Of a stretch of DNA of 64,000 nt, positions 1-8,648 are shown in pieces (the first letter of the stretch is position 1; every line of letters starts with the position of its first letter). This DNA is from Candidimonas nitroreducens (lineage in GTDB: Bacteria > Pseudomonadota > Gammaproteobacteria > Burkholderiales > Burkholderiaceae_B), in NCBI RefSeq assembly GCF_002209565.1, contig NZ_NJIH01000012.1, positions 62,001 to 126,000 on the forward strand. The letters are read 5' to 3'. The notes under the pieces are model-generated. The model was not told where the DNA came from, ran no database searches, and saw only the letters and a list, made by a program, of their open reading frames with translations. Both the position numbers and the translations under genes were made by a program.

Positions 1-2432
1 TTGCCTAGCCCTTCGGCATCCATGCCAATTGCCATGGCGTCAATGCCCGTGGCCCCGGTGTTGTCCCGGTTATTGGCCCCGGTGGAGTTGACGCTGAAAT
101 AATGGGTTTTACTTTGGTCAATCGCAGCATCCATCTGCCCCTTATTGACTGCGTCATCTGAATTGATCGCATTGGCCACCCCCGACACACGGGTTCCTGA
201 GGCACCATCCAGCGTGACCTGATCATGGGCGGAGTTGTACATGACGGCATCGAGGGGCGGAGACGTCGGCGTCCCGCTGCCGGTTCCCAGCGCATCCAGA
301 TACTGATCCAGCGATGTATAGTTCCCGCTGCTCCCAGTAATCGGACGGCGATAAATCAACTGGCCGGTCGCGGGGTCATAAGAGGCATACTCCCCGATGA
401 CATTCTTAACTTCTTGTTGTGCGGTGCTCAGTTGACTCACATTGACCGCATCGCTGCCCTTGATACCGCCAGCCACGTTGGTGATGCGGCGCAGGATATT
501 GGTGTTCCCGCCCCCCACCGACACAATGGAAGTCGCCGTTTGGTTTGTCAGGAAAGCGGGGGTACTCGGATTGTCGATCGTCTCATCGGCAACGGATCCA
601 TTCCCCAGGGCAACAAATCCACCACTCAACGCCTGCGCATTGCTGCCCAAGGCCAAGCTGCCGCCGCCTTGGGCAATAGTGTTATACCCCAGCGCCGTCG
701 CATTGCGACCAGTCACTACGGCTTCTGGCCCGATACCGACAGCGTAATCCGCAGCGGCGTTCGATTCGTTACCAATAGCCAGGCTTTCAACCGTCGTTGC
801 CCCGCTCTGGGACGCCGCCTTGGTTCCAATGGCGATATTGTTGCGCCCTGACTGATTGAGGCCGGCTTGCGAGCCAATCGCAATGTTTTCATCGCTATCT
901 ATACCCCGCGACATGCCAGCGCTATAGCCAACGGCAATGTTATGGCCACCCTCAGCCACATTGGAACCCGCTTGAGTGCCGATATAGACGTTATCCCGAT
1001 TAACCGTGCCGTTATCCGTGCCGGCCGAGTTATATCCCGCCTGATTACCTATGGCTACATCACCGGGCATCGCGCTTTGCGCCTGGGTGCCGATGGCGAC
1101 GCTATTGCCGCCGCCCGCGCTGGCGCCGGCCCCCATGCCCACGGCACTACCGCCTGCCGACGCGGCGGTGCCAATTGCCACGGCGCTCGCGCCCGCGTCC
1201 GACTCGTAGCCAATCGCAACAGCTTTCTCGCCGTCTTTACCCACCTGCGCATTGGCGCCTATCGCCACGGCATAGCTCGCATTTTCTCCAACCGACGCTG
1301 CATCGCCCATCGCAACAGCGCTGTTCGAACTCTGGCCAATTACCGCTCCGGGCCCAATAGCAATGCCATTCTCCGCGGAAGCATCAATAGCGGCGCCATG
1401 TCCCGCCGCGAAACCGTCCTGCCCAGCCGCCGTGGTCTCCGGGCCGATGGCAATGGCATCGGTACCAGTAGCCTGTGAATCATCGAGCGTGGAATTAGCG
1501 TGGAAATACTTGATGCCCTTGTCCGTCTCATACAGATCGTTTTGCAGACTCCACAATTGGCCGGCATTGATAGCTTCCTGGCTACCGGACGCGACCGATC
1601 CTGCCGCCACGTTGGTGATCTTATTGCCGCCGTTATTCAGGCCGCTATTGGTCAGAGTCACCGTGCCGTTCGTGCCGCCGGTAACGGTCAGGCCGCTGGC
1701 GTTCAGCGTGCTGTTGCCCGTCGTCACGCTGGTGAACACCGGTGTCATGCTTGTGGCGATACTAACCTTCTCACCATTCTGCGTGATGGCGATATTGTTA
1801 CCCGCATCGTACGTCACCGTGTCGCCGGGCTTCACGTTCGTCGTACTGCTACCTGTTACCGTGCCCGTGCCGCTCTTGCTCGTCGTGACGTTCCAGCCCT
1901 TGCTGGCCACTGTGCTCACCGCGCTGAGCTGGCCGCCATTCACCGCCTCGGTGCTGCCTGCCCCCACCGTACCGTCGGCCACATGTGTAATCGTCTTGTT
2001 GCCCGCGTCAAGGCCTGTCGTGGTCATGCTAGGCCCACCAGCGATGGTCAAGCCATTGGTATTCAGCGTACTGTTGTTGCCGATCGTGAGTTCACCGGCC
2101 GAACTCAGATCTATTTGCTGCGCCAGCTGGATCTGCACGGTATTACCGGTAATAGCCGTTACCACATTGCCCGACGTGCCACCACTTATGATTACAGTAT
2201 CGCCAAGGCTAACGTCCGTTTGCCCGCTATCGGCCTTGAAGGTAATAGCATCATCAGCAGCGGTCGAAGCCACGCTGAAGCCAGCCAAGCTGGCTCCTGC
2301 AAGTACGATGTTCGCGATCGCGAGACGTCCCGTCGCCCGCCCCGAACGCTTGCCGCGCGCCTTGGTGTTTTCCGAAACCGCAACAAATGTTCCCGACTGC
2401 TCGTTCCAAACAGTCTTGTAAATCCGATTCAT
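1..2432 (-). CDS. Trimeric autotransporter adhesin (YadA/Hia-like), N-terminal part
   Basis: Reading leftwards from ATG at 2432 the frame stays open to the window edge (about 810 codons), so the C-terminal stalk and anchor are outside. The N-terminus MNRIYKTVWNEQSGTFVAVSE is the extended signal peptide region typical of type Vc autotransporters, followed by a hydrophobic segment ending near an Ala-rich cleavage site. The body contains many YadA-like head repeats of the type A-I-G-x-x-A (for example AVAIGYESDAGASAVAIG), plus connector motifs such as KITNVAAGSVASGSQEAINAGQL. A GGGAGA ribosome site precedes the start. Likely a surface adhesin exported through its own trimeric barrel. Identification is firm from the repeats; the ligand is unknown. 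Confidence 0.93.
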   Translation of the reverse strand, partial: MNRIYKTVWNEQSGTFVAVSENTKARGKRSGRATGRLAIANIVLAGASLAGFSVASTAADDAITFKADSGQTDVSLGDTVIISGGTSGNVVTAITGNTVQIQLAQQIDLSSAGELTIGNNSTLNTNGLTIAGGPSMTTTGLDAGNKTITHVADGTVGAGSTEAVNGGQLSAVSTVASKGWNVTTSKSGTGTVTGSSTTNVKPGDTVTYDAGNNIAITQNGEKVSIATSMTPVFTSVTTGNSTLNASGLTVTGGTNGTVTLTNSGLNNGGNKITNVAAGSVASGSQEAINAGQLWSLQNDLYETDKGIKYFHANSTLDDSQATGTDAIAIGPETTAAGQDGFAAGHGAAIDASAENGIAIGPGAVIGQSSNSAVAMGDAASVGENASYAVAIGANAQVGKDGEKAVAIGYESDAGASAVAIGTAASAGGSAVGMGAGASAGGGNSVAIGTQAQSAMPGDVAIGNQAGYNSAGTDNGTVNRDNVYIGTQAGSNVAEGGHNIAVGYSAGMSRGIDSDENIAIGSQAGLNQSGRNNIAIGTKAASQSGATTVESLAIGNESNAAADYAVGIGPEAVVTGRNATALGYNTIAQGGGSLALGSNAQALSGGFVALGNGSVADETIDNPSTPAFLTNQTATSIVSVGGGNTNILRRITNVAGGIKGSDAVNVSQLSTAQQEVKNVIGEYASYDPATGQLIYRRPITGSSGNYTSLDQYLDALGTGSGTPTSPPLDAVMYNSAHDQVTLDGASGTRVSGVANAINSDDAVNKGQMDAAIDQSKTHYFSVNSTGANNRDNTGATGIDAMAIGMDAEGLG

Positions 2433-2652
2433 CACATCTCCCAGCAAACCTGTTGCTTCGCATTGCTTCCGAGCGTCGTTTCATAACAAAAAACGACATT
2501 CGGAAATAAAAAAATTCGCTAGGGAAATATAGGTTGACGGAGTTTGAAACAGATAGACAGGAAGCGACAACAATCCATGCAAAAACTGCACAAGGCTTCG
2601 AATTGACGATCCATGACAATGCAAGCCGCCGGCGCGCGGCAAGGCTCTTGAT

Positions 2653-3705
2653 TTACTGGGCGTCCGAAGACTGGAGATCAGCGTTCAGTTGCTGGGCACG
2701 ATAAGCGCCCGGGGTAACGCCATAGTTGCGCTTGAACAGGCGGCCGAAAGTGCTTGTGTCGGCGAAGCCGCAGCGCCAGGAAATATCCGAAATCGACGAG
2801 CCGGCGTCGGCTTTGCCGATGAGCAGCTGAACGGCATGCTCCAGGCGCGTCTTCTGGAGAAAGGCCAGGAACTTGCGCCCTTCGGAATAAGTGGCGAACA
2901 GCTTGTGCACGTAGCGCGGCGACACCCCGAAGGCCTGAGCCACATGGGTAACCGTCAGTTGCGGGTCGTCGTGATGATCCCGAATCCACAGCAGCATGAG
3001 GTTATAGAGATTTATTCGAGCCTGCTCCGAGCGTGTGCCGGTCTCGAACTCGCGGTCGAAGTCGGCGGACTCGTGCAGCAACATCTGCACCAGCATGAAG
3101 ACCAGATTCTTGGTGAACATGGTGCGCAGCACCGGGTGCCCGCTGATGGAGCGCATCAGCGGGGGACTGACACCGGCCAGCAGCCCCGATAGCGGCTTTG
3201 CCCATTCCCGTTCGGAAGGAAAACAGTGCCCGGCGTAGGCATCGAACACCATGCGCCAGTCGTGCAACAAGAAATCCGGCATGGCCAGGATCGTGAAATC
3301 AACCGGGGAATCGGCCCGCGCGTAGGGCCGGCGCGTATCGATGATTATGAGATCGCCCGGTTTCAAGTCCGAATGGCGGCCGCCGTGCTCGATATGCGTG
3401 GCCACATTTGTCCGCATCAACAGCCAGGCCGGCATCTCGCCGGTGTTGCAGGCGATCTCTTGCACGCCCCTGGACGCACCGCAGCTGTCGCCACTCGCGA
3501 ACACCATACAAGCATTGTCCAGCCCATGGATCTCGACGCGCCCGATATAGTCCGGCTGATGGGTCGACCACATGGCCATGGCCATGAGTCGGCGTGCGAT
3601 GAAGTCGCGCCAGAACTGGAACCTCTTTGCAGATACGATATCCCGAGTGTCGAGAACTATCGGCTCGTCTGGGACTCTCAAAATCGCTCCTATTCGCTCT
3701 ATCAT
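2653..3705 (-). CDS. AraC family transcriptional regulator
   Basis: 350 residues. The C-terminal third (about 235-335) is an AraC-type double helix-turn-helix: the first HTH is LTVTHVAQAFGVSPRYVHKLF and the second is the ISDISWRCGFADTSTFGRLFKRNYGVTPGAYR signature region. The N-terminal 200 residues resemble the cupin-like sensing domain of AraC_binding_2 / FeaR-type regulators. It lies downstream of, and on the same strand as, the autotransporter's upstream region, so it could control that adhesin, but this is only positional inference. The effector is unknown. Confidence 0.88.
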   Translation of the reverse strand: MIERIGAILRVPDEPIVLDTRDIVSAKRFQFWRDFIARRLMAMAMWSTHQPDYIGRVEIHGLDNACMVFASGDSCGASRGVQEIACNTGEMPAWLLMRTNVATHIEHGGRHSDLKPGDLIIIDTRRPYARADSPVDFTILAMPDFLLHDWRMVFDAYAGHCFPSEREWAKPLSGLLAGVSPPLMRSISGHPVLRTMFTKNLVFMLVQMLLHESADFDREFETGTRSEQARINLYNLMLLWIRDHHDDPQLTVTHVAQAFGVSPRYVHKLFATYSEGRKFLAFLQKTRLEHAVQLLIGKADAGSSISDISWRCGFADTSTFGRLFKRNYGVTPGAYRAQQLNADLQSSDAQ

Positions 3706-4154
3706 TGCCCGCGGTTGCTCCGCAGCTTCGACAGCTCCTTATCCCGAGGGGACTGGGCATGATCGAGCCGCAGCTCAGGGCCAAGCACTCTTTGCCGATG
3801 GCACACCGCCGCTATCCAATCGAACCCTTTGTCGCGACGCATACAGCCCATGCAAGCATGCTCGGCCCTTGTCCGCGTGGGATAGCCCACGAAACCGGGT
3901 AGCGGTGGAAAGCAACGCCCCATTGTCTTCGCCACGGAGCTTGCTTTCATAGTCAATTCATGCAAACGGAGCATGCAGAAACTGCACGCCGTAATAAATT
4001 GACATTATTTGATATTCGACCGCCCGCAACGCGCCGCGATTCGGCCGTCCCGCCGCGCGGCTCTCGAACGCAAAACGGCCGGTAGGGCGCCGCATTGCGG
4101 CGACCCTACCGGCCGTTTATATGCCGCCGCCCACCGGCCGCGGCGCGAACGGTC
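3706..4154. other. Intergenic region upstream of the AraC gene
   Basis: No convincing gene. The left part must hold the AraC promoter; an AT-rich patch at about 3990-4018 (ATAAATTGACATTATTTGAT) stands out from the GC-rich background. The right end carries a strong hairpin, annotated separately. Confidence 0.6.
4072..4118 (-). terminator. Strong hairpin terminator after the ATP-grasp gene
   Basis: Arms 4073-4092 and 4098-4118 pair almost perfectly (AAACGGCCGGTAGGG with CCCTACCGGCCGTTT, then CGCCG with CGGCG, one bulged A, loop CATTG). On the minus strand the stem ends in TTTTG, as expected for termination of the gene ending at 4155. A-run and T-run on either side mean it could work in both directions. 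Confidence 0.8.
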
Positions 4155-5177
4155 TTAGCCGATGGCCGACAACACAGGACGTTGGATGGTCTTGCGCAAT
4201 TCGCCGCCCAGATACAAAGCGATGGCGCGCATGCCGGAAACACCGGCCGCATCTTCGGCGGCGCTGTTGTAGTTGGTGTTGGTGTTCACATCGTAGGTAT
4301 AGAGCTCGCCGCGTTCGTCGGTAATGAATTCGATGCCCGCAATGCCTATGCCGTTGGCGCGCAGGAAGCGGCTGTAGGAATCTATGATGGGATGCCGGAA
4401 GCCCTCGATGATGCGAAAGCGCGGCGCGGCGAAGCTCGGCGCACCGCCCGCCTGCGTGGCGGCGGCCGGGGCGGCAGAAGCCGCCGGCGTTTCGCCTACG
4501 GGGCAGAACTGGTCGCCCACCTGGCACACATCGGCGGGGCACAGCTCGAAGCCCAGCGAGGTGTCGACCCGCACCGCATACAGGAAATCGCCGCCCACGA
4601 ATTCGACCCGGGTGATGAATGGCTCGGGTGCGCGTATATATTCCTGTACCAGCGTGATGCCGTCCACGGAATCTTCGAATTCGTCGCCGCGCACATAGTC
4701 TTCCAGCGCTTGCACGTCATGGAACAGGCGTACGCCCAGGCCCTTGCCGGCGCGATTGTGCTTGGTGATGAAAGAGCCGACGGAGCCGGACAGCTTGTGC
4801 GCGGCCGCGACGATATGGTCGGCGCCTATGGCGGCAATGGTGCGCGGGGTGCGGACGCCGAAATTCGACAAGGCGGTGTATTGCGCGATCTTGCTGACTT
4901 CCAGCTGCAGCGCCCGTCCGTTGTTGATGACGCGCCGCCCATGCGCTTCCAGCCAGGCCAGCACGCCCGCGGTGTATTCCGGCGCATAGCGGTGGCCGCG
5001 CGTATGCGACGACGCGCTCATGCGGTTGTAGAACACGCCCTGCGGCGGCTCCTGGTCGAGATCCAGCCGTCCTTCGTGCAGAAACCATTCTTCATAAGGA
5101 AGATCGAATTCGGCAAATGCCTCGCGCAGGGGTTCGACCCAGGTGCCGTTTTCGTGGATGACATGGATTTTCGACAT
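4155..5177 (-). CDS. ATP-grasp domain protein (RimK/glutamate-ligase-like)
   Basis: About 340 residues from ATG 5177, chosen because GGAG lies 9 bases upstream; an in-frame start at 5213 lacks a site. The central part FITKHNRAGKGLGVRLF fits the ATP-grasp nucleotide-binding lysine and glycine loop. The C-terminal IEFITDERGELYTYDVNTNTNYN fits the metal-binding Glu/Asn segment. A 25-residue Ala/Gly/Pro-rich insertion (around residues 230-255, near VGETPAASAAPAAATQAGG) interrupts the domain and looks like a flexible loop. Members ligate carboxylates to amines or thiols using ATP; the substrate here is not predictable. Transcribed alone, with a strong terminator behind it. Confidence 0.8.
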   Translation of the reverse strand: MSKIHVIHENGTWVEPLREAFAEFDLPYEEWFLHEGRLDLDQEPPQGVFYNRMSASSHTRGHRYAPEYTAGVLAWLEAHGRRVINNGRALQLEVSKIAQYTALSNFGVRTPRTIAAIGADHIVAAAHKLSGSVGSFITKHNRAGKGLGVRLFHDVQALEDYVRGDEFEDSVDGITLVQEYIRAPEPFITRVEFVGGDFLYAVRVDTSLGFELCPADVCQVGDQFCPVGETPAASAAPAAATQAGGAPSFAAPRFRIIEGFRHPIIDSYSRFLRANGIGIAGIEFITDERGELYTYDVNTNTNYNSAAEDAAGVSGMRAIALYLGGELRKTIQRPVLSAIG

Positions 5178-5269
5178 GGCGGCTAGCTCCGGATGAAGGA
5201 TCCCTGCGGGCACAACCGCCCTACGGTTCCCTCATTGCCTTCGAGCTTAACGGTGCAATCTCAAGCTGG

Positions 5270-5307
5270 GAACGAATCAATATGCATATTCTTATCAAGA
5301 ATCGTTC
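5270..5307. promoter_or_regulatory. Inverted repeat, possible regulator site
   Basis: GAACGAATC (5270-5278) and GAATCGTTC (5299-5307) form an inverted repeat around AATATGCATATT. The GAACGA half-site recurs in the operon promoter 200 bp downstream, so one regulator might bind both. No experiment or family match supports this yet. Confidence 0.35.
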
Positions 5308-5498
5308 TATAGGCAGTGACACAGAGGCGTTTGACGGTATATAGCCGGGCCGCCCTCGCCTCTTGCCGGACGACCGGGTTCCGGCGTGGCGAGCCGGCCA
5401 CACCACGCCAGCGCCGCCCCGCTCGGACGGCGCGCTTCACATTGTCCGTGCCGGTTCCGCACTATTCCGAGCCCATTCCTGTCATTTTCAGCACGGCA

Positions 5499-5527
5499 TT
5501 GATAATATCGAACGATCGCTCTAAAAT
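5499..5527 (+). promoter_or_regulatory. sigma70 promoter with palindromic operator in the spacer
   Basis: TTGATA (5499-5504), 17 bases, TAAAAT (5522-5527): both hexamers match the consensus at five of six positions with ideal spacing. The last 12 bases of the spacer, GAACGATCGCTC (5510-5521), are a near palindrome around CGATCG. Transcription would start near 5534, giving a leader of about 48 bases before the SDR gene at 5582. A repressor, possibly the TetR protein encoded at the operon's end, would block polymerase here. Confidence 0.6.
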
Positions 5528-5581
5528 TTGGCGAGGAAATAGGCCACGCACGATAGCGGCAAGAAAGAGAAAGGACGAGAC

Positions 5582-6349
5582 ATGCCAGATTTGTTCAGCC
5601 TGGCGGGCAAGACCGCCCTGGTCACCGGCGCCGCCGGCGGGCTCGGCGCCCACTTCTGCCGCACGCTGGCCCGTGCCGGTGCCGCCGTAGTGCTGGCGGG
5701 CCGGCGCATCGAACCGCTGCAGCGGCTGGCCGCCGAACTGCGCGAGTCGGGCTTAAGCGCCCAGCCGCTGAGCCTGGACGTTACCGATGCTGAATCCGTG
5801 CGGGCGGGCTTCGAACAGGCCGAGGCCCTGTGCGGCGTGGTCGACGTGGCCGTCTGCAACGCCGGCACCACCGTCACCAAGAACGCCCTGGCTCTCGCCC
5901 CGTCCGAATGGGATCAAGTGCTCGACGTCAATCTGAAGGGCTGCTGGCAGGTGGCCAGCGAAGCGGCGCGCCGGCTGGTGGCCGCGGGGCGGCCCGGCTC
6001 CATCATCAACGTCTCGTCCATATTGGGCCACCGGGTTGCCGGCAACGTGCTGCCCTATACGGTATCGAAGGCGGGGCTGGAACAAATGACCCGCGCCCTG
6101 GCACTGGAATGGGCGCGCCACGGCATCCGCGTCAATGCGCTCTCGCCGGGCTATGTGGAAACCGACCTGAACCGCGACTTCTTCGCCTCTGACGCCGGTG
6201 CCGCCATGATCCGCCGCATCCCGCAGCGCCGCCTGGGCCACGCATCCGACCTGGACGGCGCGCTGCTGCTGCTGGCTTCCGACGCTTCGGCCTACATGAC
6301 GGGCAGCTCCATCGTCGTCGACGGCGGCCATCTGCAGTCCACGCTCTGA
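5582..6349 (+). CDS. SDR family oxidoreductase
   Basis: 255 residues, a classical short-chain dehydrogenase. Visible motifs: TGAAGGLG nucleotide-binding loop (15-22), NAG (93-95), Asn117, Ser145/146, and YTVSK with Tyr159 and Lys163 of the catalytic set; C-terminal GSSIVVDGG. AAAGGA lies just before the ATG. Reduces or oxidises a hydroxyl/keto group with NAD(P)H, here probably a hydroxyacyl or ketoacyl intermediate, since the next genes process acyl-CoA thioesters. First gene of the operon; the exact substrate is not known. Confidence 0.9.
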   Translation: MPDLFSLAGKTALVTGAAGGLGAHFCRTLARAGAAVVLAGRRIEPLQRLAAELRESGLSAQPLSLDVTDAESVRAGFEQAEALCGVVDVAVCNAGTTVTKNALALAPSEWDQVLDVNLKGCWQVASEAARRLVAAGRPGSIINVSSILGHRVAGNVLPYTVSKAGLEQMTRALALEWARHGIRVNALSPGYVETDLNRDFFASDAGAAMIRRIPQRRLGHASDLDGALLLLASDASAYMTGSSIVVDGGHLQSTL

Positions 6350-6394
6350 CCCACACCGCAACGCCACCAACCATTACGCAGGGAACACGGAAAT

Positions 6395-7594
6395 ATGGAT
6401 TTCACACTATCTAGCCAGGGCGAATCGTACCGCCGCCGCATCCGCGAATTCGTCGAGGCCGAGCTGATCGGGCTGGAAAGCGACCCCGGCTCCTACGACG
6501 AGCACGAAAACATCGCCGAGCCGCTGCTGCAATCATTGCGCGCAAAGGCCCGCGCCCAGGGTCTATGGTGCCTGCAGATGCCGCGCGAGCGCGGCGGCCA
6601 GGGCCTGCGCATCAGCGAAATGGCCGCATGCTACGAAGAAATGAACCGCTCCATTTTCGGGCCGGTGGTCTTCAATTCCGCTGCGCCCGACGACGGCAAT
6701 ATGATGGTTCTGGAAAAGGTCGCCAGCGCGGCCCAGAAAGAACGCTGGCTGCAGCCCATCGTCGACGGCAAGGTGCGCTCCTCGTTCGCCATGACCGAGC
6801 CGGCTCCGGGCTCGGGCTCCGACCCCTCCATGATGCTGACCCGCGCCGAACGCCAGGGCAAGGAATGGGTGGTCAACGGAACCAAGCACTTCATTACCGG
6901 CGCGGGCATCGCCGCGCACTTCATACTCATCGCCCGCACTTCGGACGACAGCCGCAAGGGGCTCAGCGCCTTCATGTTCCATCGCGACGACCCGGGCTGG
7001 GAGATCGTGCGCCGCATCCCTATCATGGGCCCCGAAGAGCACGGCGGCCACTGCGAATTGCGCTTCGACGGCCTGCGCATCCCCGACGAGAACCGCCTGA
7101 TGGAAGTGGGCGACGGCCTGAAGCTGACCCAGATCCGGCTGGGGCCTGCGCGGCTCACCCATTGCATGCGCTGGCTCGGCCTGGCCAAGCGCTCGCTGGA
7201 AATCGCCGGCGAATACGTGTCGCGGCGCGAGTCGTTCGGGCAGCGCCTGGCCGAGCGCGAAGGCGTGCAATGGCTCTTGGGCGAGGCGGCCATGGGCATA
7301 CAGGTCGGGCGCCTGCTGACCATGCACGCCGCCTGGCAGCTCGACCAAGGCAATTACGCGCGCAAAGAAGTGTCCATGGCCAAGGTCACGGTTTCCGAGA
7401 CCCTGCACAAGGCGGTCGACACCGCCATCCAATTGTGTGGGGCACGCGGCTATTCCAAGGACACGCGCCTGGAATGGATCTACCGCTACGCACGCCAGGC
7501 TCGCCTGGTCGACGGTGCTTCCGAGGTGCACAAAATGGTGTTGTCGCGCAATCTGCTGGCCGAAGGCAATGACTTCTGGCATTGGGGTAGCTGA
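6395..7594 (+). CDS. Acyl-CoA dehydrogenase family protein
   Basis: 399 residues, full length for an FAD-dependent acyl-CoA dehydrogenase. Features seen: the N-terminal helical domain, the SSFAMTEPAPGSGSDPSMM active-site/FAD loop (about 128-146), the GTKHFITGA segment and the C-terminal GARGYSKDTRLEWIYRYARQARLVDG motif that binds FAD across the dimer. The length and motifs resemble the ACAD10/11-type enzymes that are found beside APH-like kinases, which is the arrangement here. Likely introduces the alpha-beta double bond into an acyl-CoA; chain specificity cannot be read. Confidence 0.92.
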   Translation: MDFTLSSQGESYRRRIREFVEAELIGLESDPGSYDEHENIAEPLLQSLRAKARAQGLWCLQMPRERGGQGLRISEMAACYEEMNRSIFGPVVFNSAAPDDGNMMVLEKVASAAQKERWLQPIVDGKVRSSFAMTEPAPGSGSDPSMMLTRAERQGKEWVVNGTKHFITGAGIAAHFILIARTSDDSRKGLSAFMFHRDDPGWEIVRRIPIMGPEEHGGHCELRFDGLRIPDENRLMEVGDGLKLTQIRLGPARLTHCMRWLGLAKRSLEIAGEYVSRRESFGQRLAEREGVQWLLGEAAMGIQVGRLLTMHAAWQLDQGNYARKEVSMAKVTVSETLHKAVDTAIQLCGARGYSKDTRLEWIYRYARQARLVDGASEVHKMVLSRNLLAEGNDFWHWGS

Positions 7595-7598
7595 AAGC

Positions 7599-8648
7599 AT
7601 GTCCGAACCCGCAGCCGAAGCCGCCCTGGCGGAATTCATCAGGCAGCGCACCGGCGCGCGGCGCGCCAGCGTGCTGGAATTCCAGCGCCTGTCGGGCGGC
7701 GCCATACAAGACAACCATGCCCTGACCCTGTCGCTGGAAGGCGGCAGCAATCCGGGGCGGCTGGAAGTCGTGGTGCGCAGCGACGCCCCCTCGCGCATAG
7801 AGTCCAGCCTGGATCGCGCCCAGGAATTCCATGTGCTTGCCGCCGCCTTCGAGGCCGGAGTCACCGTACCGCGGCCGCTCTGGCTATGCACCGACACCTC
7901 CGTAAGCGGCCAAGTCTTCAGCGTCATGAACCGCATGCCAGGCTCGGCTTCGCCGGCGCGGCTGCTGCGCGGCGCCATCGACCCGCAACAGGCGCGCGCC
8001 CTGACCCGCCGCCTGGGCACGGAACTGGCGCGCCTGCACACGATACGGCCGCCGCACGCCGATCTCGACTTCCTGCCCGTGCCGGGCGATTCCCCCGCCC
8101 GCCAGCGGCTGCGCACCTATCGCGAGGCGCTGGCGCGCATCCCCGACTCCCATCCGGTGCTCGAATGGGCCCTGAACTGGCTCGAAGACCACGTCCCGGC
8201 CAGTTCCAGCCTGGCGCTGTGCCACTGCGACTTCCGCACCGGCAATTACATGGTGCGGGACGGCCGGCTTACTGCCGTGCTCGACTGGGAATTCGCCGCC
8301 TGGAGCGACCCGTACGAAGACCTGGGGTGGCTGTGCTCGCGCAGTTGGCGCTTCGGCGTGCCTGAAAAAGAAGTCGGCGGCCTGGGCGACAAACAGGATC
8401 TATACGCCGGCTACACCGAGCATTCCGGCACGGCAGTGGATCCGGACAAGGTGCTGTACTGGGAAATCATGGCCATGGTGCGCTGGGCGATCATCGCCAT
8501 GCAGCAGGCGCAGCGCCACCTGTCGGGGGAACAGCGTTCACTCGAACTGGCGCTGACTGGACGCATGCTGCCGGAAATCGAATTCGACCTGCTGCGGCAG
8601 GTCTGCGACATGGAGAACGACGATGCTCGATCTGCCCCACGGCCCTGA
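7599..8648 (+). CDS. APH-family phosphotransferase (ACAD10-type kinase partner)
   Basis: 349 residues from ATG 7599, four bases after the stop of the dehydrogenase gene; a longer in-frame extension upstream only overlaps that gene. The kinase loop HCDFRTGNY (His209, Asp211, Asn216) and the metal-binding DWEFAAW (Asp229) are intact. In mammals ACAD10/11 fuse such a kinase to an acyl-CoA dehydrogenase and phosphorylate 4-hydroxyacyl-CoAs before elimination, so the separate bacterial pair may do the same. That role is inferred from context; antibiotic resistance is unlikely. Confidence 0.85.
   Translation: MSEPAAEAALAEFIRQRTGARRASVLEFQRLSGGAIQDNHALTLSLEGGSNPGRLEVVVRSDAPSRIESSLDRAQEFHVLAAAFEAGVTVPRPLWLCTDTSVSGQVFSVMNRMPGSASPARLLRGAIDPQQARALTRRLGTELARLHTIRPPHADLDFLPVPGDSPARQRLRTYREALARIPDSHPVLEWALNWLEDHVPASSSLALCHCDFRTGNYMVRDGRLTAVLDWEFAAWSDPYEDLGWLCSRSWRFGVPEKEVGGLGDKQDLYAGYTEHSGTAVDPDKVLYWEIMAMVRWAIIAMQQAQRHLSGEQRSLELALTGRMLPEIEFDLLRQVCDMENDDARSAPRP

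Larger units (their letters stand above)
5178..5581. other. Divergent promoter region between ATP-grasp gene and acyl-CoA operon
   Basis: No gene seen. It contains a plus-strand promoter (5499-5527) and an inverted repeat at 5270-5307 built from GAACGAATC and GAATCGTTC, enclosing the 12-bp palindrome AATATGCATATT (5279-5290). Both elements carry the same GAACGA half-site. Confidence 0.6.

Noticed and set aside
6563-8116. 517-codon open frame on the minus strand
   Set aside because: It lies opposite the acyl-CoA dehydrogenase and kinase genes, has no recognisable domain and is explained by high GC content.
7599-8648. Aminoglycoside resistance gene
   Set aside because: The APH fold is shared by many kinases; its operon with acyl-CoA genes points to metabolism.
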